Shown here in pieces: positions 10,326-18,428 of a stretch of DNA of 53,956 bases. The notes under the pieces were generated by a model. That model ran no database searches, was not told the origin of the DNA, and saw only the letters and a list, made by a program, of their open reading frames with translations. This stretch comes from Ruegeria sp. A3M17. Its GTDB lineage: Bacteria > Pseudomonadota > Alphaproteobacteria > Rhodobacterales > Rhodobacteraceae. The stretch lies in contig NZ_QOCF01000029.1 of assembly GCF_003318255.1 (NCBI RefSeq), positions 1 through 53,956 on the forward strand. Reading direction: 5' to 3'. Numbering within the stretch: the first letter of the stretch is position 1; each line of letters opens with the position of its first letter. The position numbers and the translations under genes are program-made.

Positions 10326-11081
10326 TCATGTGGCGTAGTCAGAGCCGCCATCGTCCAGTAAGGCCTTGATCTCTCGCAGATGAGCCTGGGCCTGATCGGG
10401 ATAGTCTTCCAATTCTTGCGCAGTCTTTTCAGCAATCTCATCTGGCAGAACGCGCAATGGCTGTCCGGTCTGCAGCGCACGGATGTAGGTTTCCGCTGCG
10501 CGTTCAAAATAATAAAGCCTGTTAAAGGCATCCGCCGGGTCACTGCCGATCACAAGAACACCGTGATTGCCCATGATCATGACCTTCTTCTTTGGGTCCG
10601 ACAGCATCGACGCGCAGCGCTCACCTTCGCTTTCAAAGGCCAGCCCCCCGAACTCTTCATCCACGACGTATCGGTCGTAGAACGTGGCCGTATTCTGATC
10701 GATCGGCGGCAAAGTGCTATCCGCCAACGATGCAAGGACCGTTGCAAAGATCGAATGCACGTGCATCACACAACGCGCATGCGGACAGTGACGATGAATT
10801 GATCCGTGCAGACCCCAAGCCGTCGGATCGGGGGCACCGGGCTGATTCATCACTTCGGCGTCATTGGCGTCCAACAGCAACAGATTTGACGCTTTGACCC
10901 GCGCAAAATGCATCTGGTTCGGGTTCATCAGGAATTGGGTGCCTTCCGGGTTCACCGCCAGACTAAAATGGTTGGCGACGCCTTCGTGCATGTTCAGCCG
11001 CTCGACCCAGCGAAAGGTTGCAGCCAGATCAACACGTTCGGCCCAGTGGTCGATATTGGCGCGCAGGTTGGTAACAGTCAT
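10326..11081 (-). CDS. Class II aldolase/adducin family protein
   Basis: 251 residues of the zinc-dependent class II aldolase fold (fuculose-phosphate aldolase/adducin head). Metal-ligand histidines are visible in HGSIHRHCPHARCVMHVHS (near residue 95) and a third in MIMGNHGVLVIG (near residue 170). The start at 11081 has GGAG six bases upstream, and the open frame beyond it has no family similarity. Members include aldolases, epimerases, decarboxylases and dehydratases, so the reaction is not predictable. It is first in a two-gene operon with the sterol-desaturase-family protein. The divergent LysR gene and the palindrome between them suggest a common regulator. Confidence 0.85.
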   Translation of the reverse strand: MTVTNLRANIDHWAERVDLAATFRWVERLNMHEGVANHFSLAVNPEGTQFLMNPNQMHFARVKASNLLLLDANDAEVMNQPGAPDPTAWGLHGSIHRHCPHARCVMHVHSIFATVLASLADSTLPPIDQNTATFYDRYVVDEEFGGLAFESEGERCASMLSDPKKKVMIMGNHGVLVIGSDPADAFNRLYYFERAAETYIRALQTGQPLRVLPDEIAEKTAQELEDYPDQAQAHLREIKALLDDGGSDYAT

Positions 11082-11167
11082 TCCGGGCTCCTTTGCGGAT
11101 AGCTGAGAACTTTCGGAAATCGTGCCTGTAGCGTCAAAATTTGACCAACGAAAAAAACGCAACTATT

Positions 11168-11186
11168 CCATTAGCTGAGCTAATGG
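11168..11186. promoter_or_regulatory. Perfect LysR-type palindrome in the divergent promoter region
   Basis: CCATTAGCTGAGCTAATGG is a perfect 9-bp inverted repeat around one base. Its core TTAGCTGAGCTAA is a T-N11-A element, the classical LysR-type box. It lies 14 bases before the LysR start and 87 bases before the aldolase start, which suits both autorepression and control of the aldolase operon. Confidence 0.65.
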
Positions 11187-11199
11187 CAAGGTTATACGC

Positions 11200-12075
11200 A
11201 TGCAGAAACCACTTCCTCCGCTGGGTTGGCTCCGCACGTTTGAGGCGGCGGCGCGGCACTTGTCCTTTACCGGTGCAGCCCGAGATCTGAACATGACGCA
11301 AAGCGCGGTCAGTCAACAGATCAAGTCCTTGGAAGGATATCTTGGCCAGCCTTTATTTTTGCGTCGACCACGCGCGTTAGAACTGACCGAAGCGGGCATC
11401 ACGTATCTTCCGGTGGTGCGCGAGGCATTTCGGACACTGGTTCGTGGAACTCAGGCAGTGACCGGCGCCCAGCAGAACGCGGTTCAGGTTCAAAGCAACA
11501 TAACCTTCGCCGTGAATTGGCTGGCACCCAGACTGCCGAAATTCCGGGCGTTACACCCCGAGGTGCAGCTGAATATCTTTACTGAGCTTTGGGAGCCGCG
11601 CGAAATGGCCGAAGGGGCCGCAGTGGAAATCCGTTATTCACTACGGCCGTCAGATATCGTTCGGACCGAATTACTGAGAACCGATCATTATTATCCAGTC
11701 TGCGCGCCGGGCTACCAGGTGACGTTGGGCGACCTGCAACAACACCCGCTTTTTGACTGCTCAAACCTGCTGTCGAATTGGCTAGGTTGGGCCGAAGAAC
11801 AGGGTCTAAATTGGGGAAATCCTGCAATCACATATTCGACGACCTACTTGGTCAGCTTGTCCGTAGCCATGGCTGGCGGAGGGCTGTGTCTGGCGCATGA
11901 CACCATTGCCAGTGACCTGATTGCGCAAGATCGTTTAGTAGCCCCGTTCGCCCATCGCGCACCCATGCCCGAAGCCTATTATCTGCTTCTGTCACCGCGC
12001 GCCGAAGAAAGCCCCGGCGCCATTGCTTTTGCCAATTGGGTTCGCCGCGAGCTGGAGATTGATCCACAGAAATAA
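11200..12075 (+). CDS. LysR-family transcriptional regulator (GcvA-like)
   Basis: 291 residues. The N-terminal winged helix-turn-helix is evident (WLRTFEAAARHLSFTGAARD, then MTQSAVSQQIKSLE at about residues 32-45). The effector-binding domain follows (FAVNWLAPRLPKFRALHPEV onward). This opening and the NWLAPRLP segment are typical of the GcvA-like branch. The gene is divergent from the class II aldolase operon, with a perfect T-N11-A palindrome between them, so that operon is its most likely target. The effector is unknown. The downstream ade gene is on the same strand but 144 bases away and has its own start signals. Confidence 0.9.
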   Translation: MQKPLPPLGWLRTFEAAARHLSFTGAARDLNMTQSAVSQQIKSLEGYLGQPLFLRRPRALELTEAGITYLPVVREAFRTLVRGTQAVTGAQQNAVQVQSNITFAVNWLAPRLPKFRALHPEVQLNIFTELWEPREMAEGAAVEIRYSLRPSDIVRTELLRTDHYYPVCAPGYQVTLGDLQQHPLFDCSNLLSNWLGWAEEQGLNWGNPAITYSTTYLVSLSVAMAGGGLCLAHDTIASDLIAQDRLVAPFAHRAPMPEAYYLLLSPRAEESPGAIAFANWVRRELEIDPQK

Positions 12076-12135
12076 CCGAGGGCTGCTCCCGCCCATCATC
12101 GATGCCCTGCCGTGCGTCTCTTCTGGTTTGGCCAG

Positions 12136-12153
12136 GCAGCGCTGACGCGCTGC
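12136..12153 (+). other. GC hairpin between the lysR and ade genes
   Basis: GCAGCGC-TGAC-GCGCTGC is a perfect 7-bp stem with a four-base loop, 60 bases after the LysR stop. No run of T follows, so it is not a convincing intrinsic terminator. It could still end or pause transcription before ade. Confidence 0.35.
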
Positions 12154-12219
12154 GTGACGGTTTGATGATACCTGTTCACAAGGGGTTGAACCTTCCTGCA
12201 CATTCGGGAAAGTTGGGCC

Positions 12220-14022
12220 ATGGAACACACACCCATCCCTAGTTGGCCCGATGTCGCCCCCCGTCTGATTGCCGTAGCCGCAGGTCGTGAAGCCGCGGAT
12301 ATGGTCATTCGCGGCGGAATCTGGGTGAATGTGCACAGCCGCGAAACCCTTCCGAACCATGACATTGCGATCGCTGATGGGCGCATCGCTTATGTCGGAC
12401 CCGATGCATCACATTGCACCGGCCCAGAGACTCAGGTCATCGAGGCCGCCGGGCGCTATATGATCCCTGGCCTGTGTGATGCCCATATGCATATCGAATC
12501 GGGCATGCTGACACCGGCTGAATTTGCCGGCGCTGTCATTCCGCATGGAACCACCAGCATGTTCACCGACCCGCATGAGATCGCAAATGTCCTTGGCCTG
12601 GACGGCGTGCGCATGATGCATGACGAGGCGATGATGCAACCGGTGAACATCTTTACCCAGATGCCGTCCTGTGCCCCATCTGCACCGGGATTAGAGACGA
12701 CGGGGTACGAAATCACCGCCGAAGACGTTGCCGAGGCGATGAACTGGCCGGGCATCGTCGGTTTGGGCGAGATGATGAACTTTCCGGGTGTCATCAACGG
12801 CGACCCAAAGATGCTGGCGGAAATCGTCGCCACGCAACGCGCCGGGAAAACCGTAGGCGGGCACTACGCTTCGCCTGATTTAGGGCCTAATTTTGCGGCT
12901 TATGTGGCCGGGGGACCGGCGGATGATCACGAAGGTACCTGCGAGGCGGACGCGATCGCGCGTGTTCGGCAGGGAATGCGGTCGATGATGCGGCTGGGCT
13001 CAGCCTGGTATGACGTCGAAAGCCAAATCACGGCTGTCACGGAAAAAGGTCTGGACCCGCGCAACTTTATTTTGTGCACCGACGACTGCCACTCAGGGAC
13101 GCTGGTCAATGACGGCCATATGAATCGCGTGGTTCGGCACGCCATCGCTTGCGGATGTGATCCGCTGATTGCCTTGCAAATGGCAACGATCAACACGGCG
13201 ACCCATTTCGGGCTGGAACGCGAGATCGGCTCGATCACGCCAGGGCGGCGCGCGGATGTCATACTTAGCTCGGACCTGAAAGAACTGCCCATCGAGACCG
13301 TGATAGCGCGCGGTCAGATCGTGGCCGAGAACGGTAAAATCACCGTTGATTGCCCGCACCTCAACTGGCCTGATACCGCCCGGAACACCGTGCATCTGGG
13401 GCATACCCTGACCACTGCCGATTTCGAAATCCAAGCACCTGCAGGGGCAAACCGTGTGCAGGCCAACGTGATCGGCGTGGTGGAAAACCAGGCTCCGACC
13501 AAAGCTCTGAAGGCTGAACTGCCGATCATCGAAGGATTGGTCGAGGGCGACGACAATGTCTGCCAGATCGCGCTGGTTGAACGGCACCAGGCGACGGGCG
13601 GCGTGACGAACGCTTTCGTTTCCGGATTCGGATATCAGGGCAAAATGGCCATGGCCTCGACCGTGGCACATGACAGTCACCACATGATCGTAGTCGGCAC
13701 GGACCGCGAACAGATGGCACTGGCCGCAAACAGGCTGGCCGAGGTGGGTGGTGGTATCACCATCTTCCGCGATGGGGAAGAACTTGCGCTGGTCGAATTG
13801 CCCATTGCGGGCCTGATGTCTGACAGCCCTGCATCACAGGTTGCTGCCAAGGCCGACGACATGGTTGCGGCGATGGAGGCCTGCGGGTGCACCCTCAACA
13901 ACGCATATATGCAGCACTCACTTTTGGCACTGGTCGTGATTCCGGAATTGCGGATATCGGATCTGGGTCTGGTGGATGTGCGCACCTTTGAAAAAATCGA
14001 TCTTCTGGAACCACTTGCATGA
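12220..14022 (+). CDS. ade: Adenine deaminase
   Basis: 600 residues of the amidohydrolase superfamily, usual length for Ade. It deaminates adenine to hypoxanthine and ammonia. The metal-binding motif is PGLCDAHMHIESGMLTPAEF near residue 88. Further features are MFTDPHEIANVLG, GEMMNFPGVI, GHYASPDL, FILCTDDCH near residue 280, and a C-terminal domain with SHHMIVVGTD and GCTLNNAYMQ. The stop overlaps the start of the AMP nucleosidase gene (ATGA), so the two proteins are made from one message. The products form a chain: AMP to adenine, then adenine to hypoxanthine. This is a complete purine-salvage or nucleotide-breakdown step pair. Confidence 0.95.
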   Translation: MEHTPIPSWPDVAPRLIAVAAGREAADMVIRGGIWVNVHSRETLPNHDIAIADGRIAYVGPDASHCTGPETQVIEAAGRYMIPGLCDAHMHIESGMLTPAEFAGAVIPHGTTSMFTDPHEIANVLGLDGVRMMHDEAMMQPVNIFTQMPSCAPSAPGLETTGYEITAEDVAEAMNWPGIVGLGEMMNFPGVINGDPKMLAEIVATQRAGKTVGGHYASPDLGPNFAAYVAGGPADDHEGTCEADAIARVRQGMRSMMRLGSAWYDVESQITAVTEKGLDPRNFILCTDDCHSGTLVNDGHMNRVVRHAIACGCDPLIALQMATINTATHFGLEREIGSITPGRRADVILSSDLKELPIETVIARGQIVAENGKITVDCPHLNWPDTARNTVHLGHTLTTADFEIQAPAGANRVQANVIGVVENQAPTKALKAELPIIEGLVEGDDNVCQIALVERHQATGGVTNAFVSGFGYQGKMAMASTVAHDSHHMIVVGTDREQMALAANRLAEVGGGITIFRDGEELALVELPIAGLMSDSPASQVAAKADDMVAAMEACGCTLNNAYMQHSLLALVVIPELRISDLGLVDVRTFEKIDLLEPLA

Positions 14023-15482
14023 CAATAATAAAAACACCCGACGCACCTAAACCGGAACAATTCACCGACCCCAAAGCAGCGGTCGCTCGGTTGGAAGCGC
14101 TGTATGAACAAGCAACCCGCTTTCTGTGCGACAGTTTCTCGGCAGCCATTGAACACGGCGCACCAACTGCGCGGTTCAGAGCCTACTACCCGGAAATCCG
14201 TATCAGAACGTCGTCCTATGCGCATGTCGACAGCCGCCTGAGTTTTGGCCACGTCTCGGAACCGGGTATTCATGCCACGACCGTTACGCGACCGGATTTG
14301 TTTCGGTCTTATTTGACCCAGCAGATCGCGTTGCTGATCAAGAATCACGACCAGCCCGTTACGGTTGGGCCGTCCGAAACGCCGATCCCGGTGCATTTCG
14401 CGGTTGCCAACAATCCCGATCTGCACGTTCCGCAACAGGGCGCGGCCGGGTTCACGTTGCGCGATGTCTTTGACGTTCCCGACCTGACCACGACCAACGA
14501 TGATATCGTCAACGGGGTGTACGACCACGAGGATGAAGCCGGCCCGCTGGCCTTGTTTACTGCCCAACGCGTCGACTATTCGCTGGCCCGGCTTGCGCAT
14601 TATACCGCGACGGATCCCAGCCATTTCCAGAACCATGTCCTGTTCACGAACTACCAGTTCTACGTCTCAGAATTCGAGAATTACGCGCGCGCGCAATTGG
14701 CCGATCCGGACAGCGGTTACACCAGCTTCGTCTCGACCGGGAATGTCGAGATCACGGACTCCAAGGAAGAGTTGGTCCAACCACTGAAGCTGCCGCAAAT
14801 GCCAACCTATCACCTGAAGCGCGAGGACGGGTCCGGGATAACTCTGGTCAATATCGGAGTTGGGCCGTCGAACGCTAAAACGGCCACCGATCATATCGCC
14901 GTTCTGCGGCCCCACGCCTGGCTGATGGTCGGCCACTGTGCCGGGTTGCGCAACACGCAGGCGCTTGGGGATTTCGTTCTGGCCCACGCCTATCTGCGCG
15001 AAGACAAGGTGCTGGACGATGACCTGCCAGTCTGGGTTCCGATCCCGCCACTGGCCGAGGTTCAGGTCGCGCTGGAAAGCGCCGTGGCCGAGGTCACCGA
15101 GTTGGAAGGGTACGAGCTTAAGCGGATCATGCGCACAGGCACCGTCGCCTCGGTCGACAACCGCAACTGGGAACTGCGCGATCAGTCCGGCCCGGTGCAG
15201 CGGCTCAGTCAATCCCGCGCCATTGCACTGGATATGGAAAGCGCAACCATCGCCGCAAATGGCTATCGGTTCCGGGTTCCCTACGGCACGTTGTTGTGTG
15301 TTTCTGACAAACCGCTGCACGGCGAATTAAAGCTTCCGGGCATGGCATCTGCCTTTTACACCACCCAGGTCAGTCGCCATCTTGCAATCGGAATTCGGGC
15401 GATGGAACATCTGCGCGGCATGCCGTTAGAGCGTCTGCACAGCCGGAAATTGCGTTCATTCGACGAAACAGCCTTTCTCTGA
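14019..15482 (+). CDS. amn: AMP nucleosidase
   Basis: 487 residues. The N-terminal domain of about 170 residues is special to Amn, and the C-terminal nucleoside phosphorylase-like catalytic domain follows (VNIGVGPSNAKTATDH, LMVGHCAGLR near residue 305, ALDMESATIAANGYRFRVPY near residue 405). It hydrolyses AMP to adenine and ribose 5-phosphate. The length and domain layout match E. coli Amn. It overlaps adenine deaminase by four bases, so the adenine released can be deaminated at once. No terminator is obvious before the HU gene, 130 bases further on, but that gene has its own strong ribosome binding site. Confidence 0.95.
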   Translation: MTIIKTPDAPKPEQFTDPKAAVARLEALYEQATRFLCDSFSAAIEHGAPTARFRAYYPEIRIRTSSYAHVDSRLSFGHVSEPGIHATTVTRPDLFRSYLTQQIALLIKNHDQPVTVGPSETPIPVHFAVANNPDLHVPQQGAAGFTLRDVFDVPDLTTTNDDIVNGVYDHEDEAGPLALFTAQRVDYSLARLAHYTATDPSHFQNHVLFTNYQFYVSEFENYARAQLADPDSGYTSFVSTGNVEITDSKEELVQPLKLPQMPTYHLKREDGSGITLVNIGVGPSNAKTATDHIAVLRPHAWLMVGHCAGLRNTQALGDFVLAHAYLREDKVLDDDLPVWVPIPPLAEVQVALESAVAEVTELEGYELKRIMRTGTVASVDNRNWELRDQSGPVQRLSQSRAIALDMESATIAANGYRFRVPYGTLLCVSDKPLHGELKLPGMASAFYTTQVSRHLAIGIRAMEHLRGMPLERLHSRKLRSFDETAFL

Positions 15483-15612
15483 AGCAAAAAAGCAACGATT
15501 TCCCCATATTTTTAGGGTTTTCGGCGCTACTATTCGTTGTGTTCGACCACAATATCCCGTTACAGTTACGCGGTGAGGCCCTATGTATCGGGCACGTTAA
15601 GGAGACCAAGAA

Positions 15613-15900
15613 ATGGCAAAGCCTATGACAAAGACTCAGCTGGTGGCTGCTCTCGCTGAGGAAATGGGAACCGACAAGAAAGCTGCGAACGCAGCGTTGG
15701 AGGCCATGACCGGCCTAATCACCCGCGAAGTTTCCGCCGGCGGCGCAGTGACCCTGCCTGGCGTTGGCAAAATCTACTGCCGCGAGCGCCCCGAGCGCAT
15801 GGTGCGCAACCCCGCCACCGGCGAACAGTTCAAGAAAGAAGCGGACAAAGTGGTCAAAATGACCATCGCGAAAGCTCTGAAGGACAGCGTGAACGGCTGA
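15613..15900 (+). CDS. HU-family DNA-binding protein
   Basis: 95 residues with the bacterial histone-like fold: an N-terminal helical dimer region (MTKTQLVAALAEEMGTDKKA), then the beta-arm containing VTLPGVGKIYCRERPERMVR and NPATGE, and a lysine-rich C-terminal helix. The DNA-intercalating proline sits in the RNPATGE segment. AAGGAG seven bases before the ATG is a strong ribosome binding site. It is likely abundant and nucleoid-associated. The gene is monocistronic, ended by the hairpin that follows. Whether it is HU or an HU-like variant cannot be told from length alone. Confidence 0.93.
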   Translation: MAKPMTKTQLVAALAEEMGTDKKAANAALEAMTGLITREVSAGGAVTLPGVGKIYCRERPERMVRNPATGEQFKKEADKVVKMTIAKALKDSVNG

Positions 15901-15925
15901 TCTCAGTCTTCACTGCAAACGATTG

Positions 15926-15955
15926 AGGGCCGCCGTTTGGGGGCCCTTTTTCTTT
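15926..15955 (+). terminator. Rho-independent terminator of the HU gene
   Basis: AGGGCC (15926-15931) pairs with GGCCCT (15942-15947), followed by TTTTTCTTTG. It is 26 bases past the HU stop codon. Confidence 0.8.
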
Positions 15956-16023
15956 GTTCGCCTGTTGGAACGAATTTTGGCACAGCCGATGGATTTCGAT
16001 GTACTTTGCGGGTTACCCGTCTA

Positions 16024-16039
16024 GTTGTTGAATAACAAC
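16024..16039. promoter_or_regulatory. Inverted repeat upstream of the barrel gene
   Basis: GTTGTT-GAAT-AACAAC is a perfect 6-bp dyad, 20 bases before the proposed start of the outer-membrane-barrel gene. It could be an operator or a short mRNA hairpin. There is no further support. Confidence 0.3.
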
Positions 16040-16059
16040 ATCTGAATTCATCGATCGGT

Positions 16060-16968
16060 TTGCAAAACGTGGCGCACTTCTTCCCCAAAATCTCGCCTCT
16101 GGCGATTGCCTTTTTTCTAACCTGGACAACTCAGTTGGCTGCGCAACCCGTTGGTTTGGGCTTTCAGGTTGATGGGCTTGCGGCGTATCAAGGCAGCGCA
16201 TCCCTAAGCGGAGGTGGCAATTTCTCTGCAAGTCGTGCCTTTATTCGTGGCGGTTCGCTGTATAATACCGGCGATGGTACGTCATTTGGCCTGTCCATAA
16301 GCCTTGGGCAATTTGACTACGACTTCAGTCAGACTGACAATCAACCATGGACCGACATACGCGATATCCGGATCTCGTTTCCGGTACGCGCGCGCGTCAG
16401 TGAATCGGCACAACTGTTTATATCCCCACAAATCAGATGGGATTATCAAAGTGGCATAGACGCGTCTGATGGGCGGACTTACGGGGTTTTTGCCGGTCTG
16501 GCTTGGGAAGTCAGTAGTCGCTTAACGATTGGACCTGCATTCGGCGTTTTTTCCCAACTCGAGGAAGAAGGCGTGGACTTTTTTCCGGCTCTTCTGGTGG
16601 ATTGGGACATCAATGACCGTTGGAATCTGAATACGGGATCAGGGATTGGCGCAACCAGAGGGCCGGGGCTGACACTGAGTTATGCCATGACTGACACAAT
16701 AAACCTGTCTTTGGCTGCGCGCTCTGAACGCATCCGCTTTCGCCTGGATGACCAAGATCTTGCGCCAGATGGCGTTGGGGAAGACAAGAGCATCCCGGTT
16801 GTATTGGCCTTGGACTACAGCCCCAATCCAGGAGTTTCTCTAAACGTTTTTGCCGGAGCTGAATTCGATGGCCGGCTTACTCTGGATGACGAAAATGGAA
16901 ATGAGATTAGCCGACAATCTTACGACACTGCACCGCTTGTCGGTTTTGCGTTCCGTTTTCGATTCTGA
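16060..16968 (+). CDS. Putative outer-membrane beta-barrel protein
   Basis: Up to 302 residues. A signal peptide is likely (hydrophobic core PLAIAFFLTWTTQLAAQ, cleavage after AAA-like LAAQ). The rest is rich in alternating polar/hydrophobic strands with Gly, Tyr and Trp, and ends FAFRFRF. A terminal aromatic residue is the usual barrel assembly signal. No catalytic motif is seen and I do not recognise a named family. The start is uncertain: the frame opens with TTG at 16060 and a GTG lies nine bases later, with no strong ribosome binding site for either. Base composition looks more A/T-rich than its neighbours. It may be a porin-like or surface protein. Confidence 0.65.
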   Translation: MQNVAHFFPKISPLAIAFFLTWTTQLAAQPVGLGFQVDGLAAYQGSASLSGGGNFSASRAFIRGGSLYNTGDGTSFGLSISLGQFDYDFSQTDNQPWTDIRDIRISFPVRARVSESAQLFISPQIRWDYQSGIDASDGRTYGVFAGLAWEVSSRLTIGPAFGVFSQLEEEGVDFFPALLVDWDINDRWNLNTGSGIGATRGPGLTLSYAMTDTINLSLAARSERIRFRLDDQDLAPDGVGEDKSIPVVLALDYSPNPGVSLNVFAGAEFDGRLTLDDENGNEISRQSYDTAPLVGFAFRFRF

Positions 16969-17002
16969 CTTTTTCCAAGAAAGAGATTCAAGACCATGGA
17001 AA

Positions 17003-17037
17003 ACGGGCGCCGGTTTAAGCGCCCGTCTGTTCTTTTT
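17003..17037. terminator. Bidirectional terminator between convergent genes
   Basis: ACGGGCGC (17003-17010) and GCGCCCGT (17019-17026) form a perfect 8-bp stem. TCTGTTCTTTTTTT follows on the plus strand. An AAAA run before it (about 16999-17003) gives a short T run on the minus strand, so it can serve both the barrel gene and the BCCT-like gene. Confidence 0.85.
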
Positions 17038-17050
17038 TTCCGTTCAGCAA

Positions 17051-18259
17051 TTAGTGAACCGTCTCAACCTTGTGGAAGTCCAGATCACGACCTTCTGGCA
17101 TTGAATCGATGCTCATCACCTCCTTGCGCTTGGTGATCAGGATGTAGACCACGCAAGCCAAATAGAGGCCAACGACTACAGCTCCGATCCACTGGATCTG
17201 CAGCCACTGGCTCTGGAACAACAGGGTCAGGACGAACAACAGCACAACGTTGCCTGCAACGTAGATCGCCTTACCAAACCGCTCGACTGTCAGGTTCAAG
17301 TTGTCAGTGTACAGACGGATCAGCGAGTCCAGCGAGTTGATCACAAAGGTCACGCCCACAATCACCATCGCGATGTTGGTGATGCCCGCAGTGCTGATGC
17401 CGTTCAGGTGATAGTAGTAGAGAACGGTGAACCAGATCGCCAACGGGATCGACGGGAAGATCAGCAGCGCGGCCAGCAATTGCCAGGTTTTCAGCCCGCC
17501 GACAAAGCGCGAGGTGAACTGGCCAATCATGATCGACCACGCAAACCACCAGAACAGGTAAAAGGCGTGATAATCAGTCAGCGGCAACACGAACTTGTGC
17601 AGATTGGCGAAATAGGCACCGATATTGCTGCCGGTTTCAACAATTCCGGTCATGCCCATGACCGCGGCAATCCACATTCCAAGGATCAGCGTCAGGAACA
17701 GGATAGTCGAACCTACAGACAGGATACGGACGTATTTCAGGTCGGTTGACGAATATGCCGCCGCCAGAATGACCACAAATACGATGACATAGAAAGTGGT
17801 GACAACGGATTCGCCGTCTCCAACCTCGGGCAGATAGCCGGGCAGGTAGATCAGGAACAGGCTGGCGGTGAAGGCGCAGGTGCCGATGATGACCACGTTG
17901 TTGATCAGCTTGACCAGCGGGATCTCAAAAAACTTCACGCGGGGTTCGATGACGCAGAAATAGAACGCTGTCAGGAAGTAGAAGGCCCAGATCAGAAAGC
18001 CCCAGAAGCCGAACTCGATGGCCAGCGGGTTCGCAAAGGCATAGGCCGGTTCCTCGGCATAGCCGCCAAACTCGGTCAGCGGGAACATGATCAGGCCAAC
18101 ATCCAGACCGGACGTGAAAAGGATCGCGATGAATGTGAACAGATGCACCGGCGTGACGCCCACACAGCGCAGGTTCCACCATTTCACGACGAAGAAAGCG
18201 ACCAGGCCCAATGCCAGCAGGACGCCGAAAGACAGAATATACTCCAAAAGCACCAACAT
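17051..18259 (-). CDS. BCCT-family-like betaine/choline/carnitine transporter
   Basis: About 402 residues, nearly all hydrophobic, with roughly 11-12 membrane segments. The block FYLFWWFAWSIMIGQFTSRF near residue 240, followed by LLIFPSIPLAIWFTV, resembles the conserved central helix of BCCT carriers. It is about 100 residues shorter than typical BCCT proteins and otherwise divergent, so the substrate is uncertain. Betaine, choline or carnitine are likely. GGGAGG lies directly against the ATG at 18259, which is too close. The GTG two codons later (18253) is at the ideal distance and may be the real start. A dyad about 40 bases upstream could be an operator. It may feed the CaiD-type module at 4-9 kb. 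Confidence 0.75.
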   Translation of the reverse strand: MLVLLEYILSFGVLLALGLVAFFVVKWWNLRCVGVTPVHLFTFIAILFTSGLDVGLIMFPLTEFGGYAEEPAYAFANPLAIEFGFWGFLIWAFYFLTAFYFCVIEPRVKFFEIPLVKLINNVVIIGTCAFTASLFLIYLPGYLPEVGDGESVVTTFYVIVFVVILAAAYSSTDLKYVRILSVGSTILFLTLILGMWIAAVMGMTGIVETGSNIGAYFANLHKFVLPLTDYHAFYLFWWFAWSIMIGQFTSRFVGGLKTWQLLAALLIFPSIPLAIWFTVLYYYHLNGISTAGITNIAMVIVGVTFVINSLDSLIRLYTDNLNLTVERFGKAIYVAGNVVLLFVLTLLFQSQWLQIQWIGAVVVGLYLACVVYILITKRKEVMSIDSMPEGRDLDFHKVETVH

Positions 18260-18296
18260 TCCTCCCTTGGTTAGTCAGAGTGCGGATCGTATAACT

Positions 18297-18316
18297 TTAA
18301 TTGACTGATCAATCAA
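18297..18316. promoter_or_regulatory. TetR/BetI-like dyad upstream of the transporter gene
   Basis: ATTGA-CTGA-TCAAT (18300-18313) is a perfect 5-bp dyad with TAA/CAA flanks. It lies 41 bases before the BCCT-like gene start. The A/T-rich TTGA/TCAA arms resemble operators of BetI-type repressors, but no betI gene is in the window, so the regulator is inferred only. Confidence 0.35.
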
Positions 18317-18428
18317 CAAAACTGCCAAAGCTGAATGCAACAGGCGAAACCTGTGTTTATTTTGACGCGCGGTGCTTGCGCGTTTCAGGAATTTCGGAAA
18401 CAGTCGCGGCGTTTGGGAAAGGGTCACC

